A stretch of DNA of 64,000 bases from Bacteroidales bacterium UBA1173 (GTDB lineage Bacteria > Bacteroidota > Bacteroidia > Bacteroidales > F082): contig DBYZ01000004.1 of the NCBI GenBank assembly GCA_002311655.1, forward strand, positions 1-64,000, read 5' to 3'. The translations under genes were made by a program, and so were the position numbers. Below are positions 58,185 through 64,000 of the stretch, in pieces. The first letter of the stretch is position 1. Each line of letters begins with the position of its first letter. Under the pieces are notes generated by a model, which was not told where the DNA came from, did no database searches, and worked only from the letters and a program-made list of their open reading frames with translations.

Positions 58185-59531
58185 ATGAGCAGCATCAAAG
58201 AAAGTTTCGGTTCAAAATTCGGAATCATAGCGGCGGCGGCAGGTTCCGCCATCGGGCTGGGTAATATTTACCGTTTCCCTTGTGAGGCGGGCGCCAACGG
58301 TGGCGGTGCGTTTTTCATTGTCTATCTCACCATCGTACTGCTGATGGGATTGCCGCTGATGTTGTCGGAGTTCATCATCGGACGACGCTCGGGCAAAAAC
58401 CCTGTGGGTGCGTTCCAAGCGCTGGCTCCAGGATCCAAAGGCTGGGGCATAATAGGTTATTTGGGTGTGATTGGTTCATTCCTTATCATGGCATTTTACT
58501 GCACCGTGGCAGGCTGGACCATCGACGCTTTGGGCAAATCCATCATCAACTATTATCACGGATTGGATAAAAACGCCATCTTAGGTGATTTCAACAACTT
58601 GATGAACGAGAGTTGGCAGCCTATCCTCAGCGAAGGCATTTTCGTTTTCCTCACTGCTTTTATTATCATAAAAGGTGTGACAAAAGGCATTGAGAAATAC
58701 TCGAAAATCCTGATGCCTATCCTGCTCGGAATCTTGATTATTCTCGGCATCAAATCACTGACGTTGGAAGGCGCAAGTGAAGGCATCTCATTTTTCCTGA
58801 AACCTGATTTCTCAAAGATAACAGGCAAGGTGCTCATCAGCGCTCTCGGCCAGGCTTTCTTCTCATTGAGTCTGGGCATGGGATGCTTGATAACCTACGG
58901 CTCGTACATCGCGAAGAACGACAACCTCACATCAACCGCTTTTGCTGTGTGCATCAGCGACACTCTCATAGCAGTTTTGGCAGGCATCGTCATCTTCCCG
59001 GCGGCATTCTCGTTCGGCATCAGACCTGAAGCCGGCAATGAGTTAGCATTCGTCACCCTGCCAATGCTTTTCGACCAGATGACGGGTGGTTATTTCTTTT
59101 GCCTTATATTCTTCCTGCTTCTGACAATCGCAGCCCTCACCTCCTCCATCTCATTGATGGAAGTGCCGGTATTATTCCTCACAGAACAGATGCATCTTAG
59201 CCGTAAAAAAGCCACTATTTACTCGGCAATCGGGGTGTTTGTGCTGTGTGTTCTCTCGAGTGAAAGCCTGCATGACGGCACACCTCTGAAACTTTTCGGA
59301 TTAAATATTTTCTCACTTCTCGACACACTCACTTCAAAATTCCTTCTGACAATCTGTGGTCTTACGACTGTGATTTTCGTTGGCTGGAAACTTAAAAAAG
59401 AACATTTCTACGACGAATACACCAACAGCGGCACAGTCAACATGGGATTGAGAAAAATCATATATTTCATTATAAAATTCTTGGCACCAGTAGCAATTAC
59501 AGTAATTTTAATAACACAATTCATTAAATAA
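58185..59531 (+). CDS. Sodium-dependent transporter (NSS/SNF family)
   Basis: The 448-residue membrane protein has the NSS signature in helix 1 (FGIIAAAAGSAIGLGNIYRFPCEAGANGGGAF), NPVGAFQAL and about eleven hydrophobic segments; the shorter 11-helix form is usual in bacteria (compare MhsT, TnaT). It imports an amino acid or related small molecule with Na+. The longer ORF from 58146 overlaps upp, so the ATG at 58185 (MSSIKESFGSKFG) is used. A GC-rich palindrome follows 11 bases after the stop. Confidence 0.93.
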   Translation: MSSIKESFGSKFGIIAAAAGSAIGLGNIYRFPCEAGANGGGAFFIVYLTIVLLMGLPLMLSEFIIGRRSGKNPVGAFQALAPGSKGWGIIGYLGVIGSFLIMAFYCTVAGWTIDALGKSIINYYHGLDKNAILGDFNNLMNESWQPILSEGIFVFLTAFIIIKGVTKGIEKYSKILMPILLGILIILGIKSLTLEGASEGISFFLKPDFSKITGKVLISALGQAFFSLSLGMGCLITYGSYIAKNDNLTSTAFAVCISDTLIAVLAGIVIFPAAFSFGIRPEAGNELAFVTLPMLFDQMTGGYFFCLIFFLLLTIAALTSSISLMEVPVLFLTEQMHLSRKKATIYSAIGVFVLCVLSSESLHDGTPLKLFGLNIFSLLDTLTSKFLLTICGLTTVIFVGWKLKKEHFYDEYTNSGTVNMGLRKIIYFIIKFLAPVAITVILITQFIK

Positions 59532-59542
59532 AGATCATTTTT

Positions 59543-59570
59543 GTAGGGACGTGGCACGCCGCGTCCCTAC
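59543..59570. repeat. GC-rich intergenic palindrome
   Basis: A 28-bp palindrome with 12 of 14 pairs: left arm GTAGGGACGTGGCA, right arm CGCCGCGTCCCTAC. It lies between the NSS gene and the helix-hairpin-helix gene. It shares the GGGAC...GTCCC layout with the coding palindromes and with 62382-62414. It could terminate the NSS operon, though no T run follows. Confidence 0.65.
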
Positions 59571-59589
59571 AGGAAACAAACCAATTTTT

Positions 59590-60336
59590 ATGGACAATTT
59601 CAAACGTTTTATGACCTTCTCGCGTGGCGAGCGCATCGCAATTATTACAATTGTCTCAACAATAATTATTTTATTGATTATCAAATACATAATCATCAAC
59701 AACCCTCCAAAAAGAGAGTATTTCAAGCATGATTTGGATTCGATAATTGCTCGACGGGAACATATTTTGGATTCGATAAGAGTTTCTGATTCAATTAAAA
59801 AAACAACGACGCAAAATGGCAAGGCATGCCTTGCCACAATGGGATTTCACGACACCACCGTCGCACCAAAACCAACAATAAATCAAAAACAAACTTTGAG
59901 ACAAAAAACAGAAAAAGCCAGTCCGGACAAGGCATGCCTTGTCACAATCGATATCAACACCGCCGACACCACTTTGTTGCAACAGCTTCCTGGCATTGGG
60001 TCGGCGTTTGCCAAACGCATTGCTGAGTATCGCGACAAACTCGGCGGATACTGCGCAACAGAGCAGCTTCTGGAGGTTTATCGAATGGACACCGCACGTT
60101 TTGAAGGGTTGAAAAATCAAGTTACAATTGATTCGGCATTTGTTCCTAACAAATTGAAAATCAATAGCGACGCATTCAAGGTTTTGCTCAGACATCCATA
60201 TCTTGAATATGAAGACGTGAAAAAAATCGTGAACCACCGCGAACAAAAAGGATTGATTGTATCGTGGGAGCAACTGATGAAGGTTGTCGGTGATACAATC
60301 AATCCAAGATTACGGTATTATATTGATTATCAATAA
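59590..60336 (+). CDS. ComEA-like helix-hairpin-helix membrane protein
   Basis: The 248-residue protein has one membrane helix near the N-terminus (IAIITIVSTIIILLIIKYIII, about 16-36) and a charged linker. A helix-hairpin-helix DNA-binding region follows (about 117-180: IDINTADTTLLQQLPGIGSAFAKRIAEYRDKLGGY), with a second related repeat (about 195-245, LLRHPYLEYEDVKKIVNHREQKGLIVSWEQL). This suggests periplasm-facing DNA binding as in ComEA. A GTG start upstream lies in the palindrome and is rejected. Palindromic repeats at 59818 and 59926 encode GKACLA (residues 77-82) and DKACLV (113-118). Confidence 0.85.
   Translation: MDNFKRFMTFSRGERIAIITIVSTIIILLIIKYIIINNPPKREYFKHDLDSIIARREHILDSIRVSDSIKKTTTQNGKACLATMGFHDTTVAPKPTINQKQTLRQKTEKASPDKACLVTIDINTADTTLLQQLPGIGSAFAKRIAEYRDKLGGYCATEQLLEVYRMDTARFEGLKNQVTIDSAFVPNKLKINSDAFKVLLRHPYLEYEDVKKIVNHREQKGLIVSWEQLMKVVGDTINPRLRYYIDYQ
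59818..59835. repeat. Palindrome within the helix-hairpin-helix gene (copy 1)
   Basis: GGCAAGGCATGCCTTGCC is a perfect 18-bp palindrome in the linker between membrane helix and HhH domain, encoding GKACLA in frame. It differs from the murF-alr core only by a compensated pair of changes (GAC...GTC to GGC...GCC). Confidence 0.8.
59926..59943. repeat. Palindrome within the helix-hairpin-helix gene (copy 2)
   Basis: GACAAGGCATGCCTTGTC is a perfect 18-bp palindrome, identical to the core at 25999-26016 in murF-alr. It encodes DKACLV immediately before the first HhH motif. Confidence 0.8.
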
Positions 60337-62367
60337 TCAACTGCCGTACGCATGCATTCCGCCAAGAAGATTGACGCCGAAATACGTCATCAGCACGAAG
60401 AGGAATGCCAAGATATTGAAAATGTGAAAATTCAAAGGTTTTTGCAAGCCTGGAGCCATGTTTTTGTGCAGCGCGATGGCATATACCATCAGGGTAATCA
60501 GCGACCAGGTCTCTTTCGGATCCCATGCCCAATAGTTACCCCAAGAGATGTTAGCCCACACAGAGCCAATCATGATACCGAAGACGAGACACATCACCGC
60601 AGGGAAAAGCATGTTGCGCGAAACATCCGCCATGCGCTCGATTTCAGGCAATGAGTTTTTGTTACAAAGTCTCACAACCACAGCTGCTAACCCGTTAATT
60701 AACATGAACGCAAGCAAAGCATATGCAACCATGATAACAGCGACATGCAAACCGAGCAGTGGCGACGAAAGCACCGGCATCAGAGGGGTGATTTTCGGGT
60801 TTGCAGAGCTCATCACCGACACGAGCATCATCAAGCCGCTGACAATCAATCCAGTAGCGATAGTGTTAACTCTGCCGTTTTTCTTCAAAGCCATTATGCC
60901 CGCGATGAGCAGTGACACCCACGCCATGAAATGCTGTGTCTCAGCACTTCTCGCCAAAGGAATGTGACCTGCCACTATCCATCGCAGAATAATCAGGAAT
61001 GTCAGGAAGGCAAAGATAATCCAATTTATTGATAATGAGATATTTGCAATAGATTTGGGGACTTGTTTTCCGATAGCGGTAAACACACAGTAAAGCACAA
61101 AAAACACTATTCCGAAAAACAGCGAGAGATATGCTATGTAATTATACTTTGCCCAAACATTGTAAATCTTTTCCGTTTTGAAGCGGAAATCCGACTGTAA
61201 TGATGTGGTGCCATCAGCTGCGACAGCGTTTTTCTTCTGGTATGTCTTGATTTTAACCAATGTCTCAGAAAACTTCGCATAATCCTGCTTTACCACCAGC
61301 TCATTGAGATAACTTATTGATTTCCTTATAAATATCCACTCATCTTCACTCAAGTTTTCCGGAAGGTTGTCATTAGGACTGACCCATTTCACGGTGCCGT
61401 CGGGCATCTGGCAAGGGAAAATCTTCGTCATCGCACCAGTTTGGAACGACTCGACCAAATGTTTTACCTCGTCGCGCTTACTCTGTTGACGTTCAGTGCC
61501 TTTCCAATATGTCGGATAAAACATCCAACCAGCGAGAACCTGCTCAGAAGTATAGCCTTTGTATGTCGGTTTACCATAAAGTTTGCAAGAGAAATCTTTG
61601 GCGAATGTCTGCATCGGAGCGATTCTGCCACCGTTATATATGTAGATGTCGCCCAATTCGGCAGCCACATCTTTAGGTAAAGTCTTGAGTTCCTGAGCAT
61701 TAGCCATCGTGCCAATCATCAGCATCACAAACAGGATGATAAGGCTTCTGCCAGATTTAGTCATACGTTTTCTCGTGATGTTTTTAAAGAAAATGACAAG
61801 CATCGATATTGACAAAATAATGTAACCAATGTATGTGAAAAGTATCCCCCACGGGTCGTGTTGCACGGTGAGAGTACAACCCTTCAAGTCCTTGTCGAAA
61901 TCTTCGTTAAAGAAACGGAAGCCTTTGTATTTCAATATGTTATTCATCGAAATTTTGCCCTCTTTGAGGATATTGCCATCGTTGTCGGCGAGCGTCACAT
62001 ACGACACATAATCAGCGTGCGACATGGTGCCAGGGTAATAGACAATATCAAATTTTTCAAGGTTTACAGAAAAAGGTAATTGGTCGTTAACAGGTTCATT
62101 TTCAATCAGATGTATGCTTTTACTCTCACTTGTGGTGAACGTCAGGAAACCGCCTAACAAAATGAGCAGAATCGACGTGTGGATGCCGAAGACTGGAATG
62201 TCTTTCCAAAGTTTGCGTTTAAAAATTCCCAAAAGCACAACGCCTGCAAACACAAAAAGCAGTGCCACAAACCACCATTTATCGTAAAAAGGTGTTTTAA
62301 CTAATGTACTGATTATCAACACAATGATAGTGATAATCCATATTGAAAGGGTTAATCTGTTTTTCAT
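60337..62367 (-). CDS. ccsBA: Fused ResB-CcsA cytochrome c biogenesis protein
   Basis: The 676-residue membrane protein belongs to system II cytochrome c maturation. The N-terminal part (about 1-215) is ResB-like, with paired helices (WWFVALLFVFAGVVLLGIF; GIHTSILLILLGGFLTF) and a periplasmic domain. A loop of about 180 residues lies between. The C-terminal part (about 395-676) is CcsA-like with the haem-handling tryptophan-rich motif WGNYWAWDPKETWSL and conserved His residues. It attaches haem to CxxCH apocytochromes in the periplasm. The neighbouring upstream gene encodes a CxxCH protein. Confidence 0.9.
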   Translation of the reverse strand: MKNRLTLSIWIITIIVLIISTLVKTPFYDKWWFVALLFVFAGVVLLGIFKRKLWKDIPVFGIHTSILLILLGGFLTFTTSESKSIHLIENEPVNDQLPFSVNLEKFDIVYYPGTMSHADYVSYVTLADNDGNILKEGKISMNNILKYKGFRFFNEDFDKDLKGCTLTVQHDPWGILFTYIGYIILSISMLVIFFKNITRKRMTKSGRSLIILFVMLMIGTMANAQELKTLPKDVAAELGDIYIYNGGRIAPMQTFAKDFSCKLYGKPTYKGYTSEQVLAGWMFYPTYWKGTERQQSKRDEVKHLVESFQTGAMTKIFPCQMPDGTVKWVSPNDNLPENLSEDEWIFIRKSISYLNELVVKQDYAKFSETLVKIKTYQKKNAVAADGTTSLQSDFRFKTEKIYNVWAKYNYIAYLSLFFGIVFFVLYCVFTAIGKQVPKSIANISLSINWIIFAFLTFLIILRWIVAGHIPLARSAETQHFMAWVSLLIAGIMALKKNGRVNTIATGLIVSGLMMLVSVMSSANPKITPLMPVLSSPLLGLHVAVIMVAYALLAFMLINGLAAVVVRLCNKNSLPEIERMADVSRNMLFPAVMCLVFGIMIGSVWANISWGNYWAWDPKETWSLITLMVYAIALHKNMAPGLQKPLNFHIFNILAFLFVLMTYFGVNLLGGMHAYGS

Positions 62368-62381
62368 TTTATATCATTTTA

Positions 62382-62414
62382 ATGTTGGGATGCGCCGACG
62401 GCGCATCCCAACAT
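62382..62414. repeat. Perfect 33-bp palindrome upstream of ccsBA
   Basis: The 16-bp arms ATGTTGGGATGCGCCG and CGGCGCATCCCAACAT flank a single central A. It lies between the di-heme oxidoreductase stop and the ccsBA start. Its layout (GTxGGGAyGyG...CrCrTCCCxAC) is like the 59543 palindrome, so the two are probably one family. It could terminate or attenuate transcription into ccsBA. Confidence 0.75.
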
Positions 62415-62426
62415 CGTTTAACAAAA

Positions 62427-64000
62427 TCAAATCGCTTCAATGAATTTCACGACGGCGTCTCTGTCGGCTTTCGACAGCTGGCGGAATTTCTCCACTGTAC
62501 GGCGTGCATCGCTCTGTGGGTTTCCGTGCCACATGATTGCCTCGATAACCGTTTGTGCGCGGCAGTCGTGCAACCTGTCACTTGAGCCGGTGCATATCGC
62601 TGACAAGCCGCGGCCCCAGAGAGGAGTGGTGCGGCACCATCCAGTGCGGATGTCGTTCTCCATGTGGAGCTTATGCTGGATGTAGTCGCTGTAAGGCCAA
62701 ATCTTCTGATGCGGATAACGCGGCAATCTCGAATCTGCTGTCGAGAAGAATCCTGCAGGGTCTTCAAACACGTCGTCGCCGGTCTCCCATGACGGACGAT
62801 GGCAGTAGGCGCAACCGAGTTCTGTGAAGAGCTCTTTTCCACGCTGCACCTCAGGGTCATCGAGGTTACGGGCTGCCGGGACAGCCAAGCCACGGTGCCA
62901 CACCATGAAGTTGACGTAGTCTTCGTCTTTCATCTCAGGAACCTTCATCTCAGCAGGAATCTGGTCGTTCATCATCAAATAGTTGTAGATGTCGTTTTCC
63001 ACATTGCCGGTGAGGTTGTACTGCGGGAAATAGTTGTAAAACTCAGCTTGAACGTCAGGGTCTTGCGAGGCTTTCAAAGCGTATGCGCCTGTCATGTAAT
63101 GTCCCATCTTTGTGCGATGAGTCACATTGGTGATGTTCCAGATGGCGTTGGCGCCTGGAGCATCTTGCAGTGGACCGCGTGTGAGGGCGTATGTGTAACG
63201 TTTCGGGTGATTGGTGTTGCCATACAATCCTGACGGAGCCCAGTCGTTGCCAGCCCACATGCCCGGGTTGATGCCGTTCTGCATGTAACCGTCGTTGAAC
63301 TCTTTCTGATACTGAGCCTTCAACGAGTCATCAGGGATAGCGTCAATCAAGCCGGTGCCGTAGATGCCGATTGTCGACTCGAGACGGCACACGAAATCGC
63401 TGTAAGGGATAGGATTTCCGCCTACTTCGAGAGGAACGTAGAACGCATCTTCAGGAATGTAAACCTCTGGATAGGTCAGGCTGTACGCCTCTCCGTCAGC
63501 AAACTGGTTGCCCCATTCGTCGGTGTAGCTGAGCCAGTTGATCTGAATCTTGGTCTCGTCGAGAGGTGCCTTGAAAGGCGCGACGGCCTTGGTTTGTGGC
63601 ATTCCTGTGTACGAGCTGAGATAGGTGTCGTTACGGTCGGTAAACACCAGCAGATAGCCGTTGCCCCAGTCGTCGGCACGATAGCGGTTCATACGCATTC
63701 CGTGACCGTAACCTGGATGGCAGGCGATGCACGAGCTGCGGATGTAAAGAGGTCCCAAGCCGTTGAAAGGCTCGTTGTTTTGAGTGTAAGTACGCTCGAA
63801 GAAATACTCGCCGTACTTAAACTGCGCTGTCATTCCAGCCTGCACGGTGGCAGGAGTAGGGTCTTCATATGCAGACTGCGTGTTGTTGAACGTGGTGCCC
63901 AACTCACCGCCGGCATAAGTGCCCTCCATGACAGTAGGAGCAGGTGGTGTCGGCGTAGGATTGGTCTTGTTTTCCTTCTTACAGGAACCCAATCCGAAAG
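62427..64000 (-). CDS. Di-heme oxidoreductase/cytochrome c peroxidase-like lipoprotein (5' truncated)
   Basis: The reading frame stays open to the window edge, so the N-terminus is missing. The visible 524 residues begin FGLGSCKKE, a lipobox followed by a Thr/Pro linker, so only a short signal peptide lies outside. Two haem-binding CxxCH motifs are present: SSCIACHPGYGHGM (about residue 90) and GCAYCHRPSW (about residue 400). The arrangement matches the DHOR "thiol oxidoreductase" family. Bacteroidota often keep such genes in iron or imelysin-type loci. It lies upstream of ccsBA, which would mature its haems. Confidence 0.88.
   Translation of the reverse strand, partial: FGLGSCKKENKTNPTPTPPAPTVMEGTYAGGELGTTFNNTQSAYEDPTPATVQAGMTAQFKYGEYFFERTYTQNNEPFNGLGPLYIRSSCIACHPGYGHGMRMNRYRADDWGNGYLLVFTDRNDTYLSSYTGMPQTKAVAPFKAPLDETKIQINWLSYTDEWGNQFADGEAYSLTYPEVYIPEDAFYVPLEVGGNPIPYSDFVCRLESTIGIYGTGLIDAIPDDSLKAQYQKEFNDGYMQNGINPGMWAGNDWAPSGLYGNTNHPKRYTYALTRGPLQDAPGANAIWNITNVTHRTKMGHYMTGAYALKASQDPDVQAEFYNYFPQYNLTGNVENDIYNYLMMNDQIPAEMKVPEMKDEDYVNFMVWHRGLAVPAARNLDDPEVQRGKELFTELGCAYCHRPSWETGDDVFEDPAGFFSTADSRLPRYPHQKIWPYSDYIQHKLHMENDIRTGWCRTTPLWGRGLSAICTGSSDRLHDCRAQTVIEAIMWHGNPQSDARRTVEKFRQLSKADRDAVVKFIEAI

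Noticed and set aside
59551..59589. GTG start for the helix-hairpin-helix gene
   Set aside because: The extra 13 residues come from the intergenic palindrome and add Arg/Pro-rich sequence before the natural MDNFKRF start.
60321..60340. Terminator at TTGATTATCAATAATCAA between the HhH gene and ccsBA
   Set aside because: The stem is 7 bp of mostly A-T pairs with no T run, and lies within coding sequence; too weak to list as a feature.

Overview
The window is a compact stretch of a bacterial chromosome from the Bacteroidota, most likely a Bacteroidales member that has a type IX secretion system (T9SS). The evidence is in the genes and the promoters. There is a bifunctional MurF-alanine racemase fusion, a TonB-dependent receptor with partner lipoproteins, an Omp28-family lipoprotein, a DUF6029-like protein, and a gingipain-type C25 protease that ends in a T9SS sorting domain. 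Many start regions carry the Bacteroidota -7 element TAnnTTTG, and Shine-Dalgarno sites are weak or absent. kdsD, lptB and waaA indicate a Kdo-containing outer membrane. I see no phage, transposase, CRISPR array or rRNA. One tRNA is present, the initiator tRNA-fMet.

Layout, left to right. 1-9.4 kb: the 3' end of a BamA/TamA-like barrel gene, a tiny secreted ORF, thiL, uvrC, a DUF4296 lipoprotein and recQ, then divergently kdsD-lptB. 9.4-15.9 kb: a lipoprotein with an M16 protease on the minus strand, a barrel protein-waaA-pepA operon on the plus strand, then tadA and a MORN-repeat lipoprotein. 15.9-24.6 kb: a minus-strand run TonB-dependent receptor > three-lobed adhesin-like lipoprotein > DUF5689 lipoprotein > dolichol-phosphate-mannose-synthase-like enzyme > pyrC. 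It diverges from a secreted endonuclease/exonuclease/phosphatase-fold enzyme, and I read the receptor-lipoprotein-nuclease group as a possible extracellular nucleic-acid or phosphoester acquisition locus. 24.7-32.2 kb: murF-alr, pdxA, a P-loop kinase-dCMP deaminase fusion with a LOG protein, an M20 amidohydrolase and manA. 32.2-39.5 kb: TlpA, DUF6029-like and Omp28, tRNA-fMet, era-der, an S4 protein and queA. 39.5-48.7 kb: prenyl synthase with an MMPL/RND lipid-type exporter, a TolC-HlyD-ABC-permease-ABC-permease efflux operon without an ATPase gene, and a divergent AraC regulator. 48.8-64 kb: pssA, the C25 protease, a GH3 lipoprotein, polysaccharide deacetylase-FemAB/GNAT-like-upp-NSS transporter, a ComEA-like helix-hairpin-helix protein, a fused ResB-CcsA cytochrome c synthase and a truncated di-heme oxidoreductase.

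Two layers of structure are not explained by the gene list. First, the sequence is peppered with small palindromic repeats. Several lie inside reading frames without breaking them: GACAAGGCATGCCTTGTC-type palindromes encode a D/G-K-A-C/S-L peptide in murF-alr (twice) and in the helix-hairpin-helix protein (twice), and a different palindrome sits in the FemAB/GNAT-like gene. Related GC-rich palindromes lie in two intergenic gaps, and two longer inverted-repeat elements of about 140 bp fill the thiL-uvrC and der-S4 gaps. Second, three genes (murF-alr, GH3, polysaccharide deacetylase) have the TAnnTTTG element exactly four bases before ATG. Most other genes with a recognisable element have 14-35 bases there. 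This predicts leaderless mRNAs for those three.

Functions are assigned from motifs and remembered family features only; no database search was possible. Starts were moved from the longest ORF to a downstream ATG where the extra N-terminus used TTG/GTG and did not fit the family.
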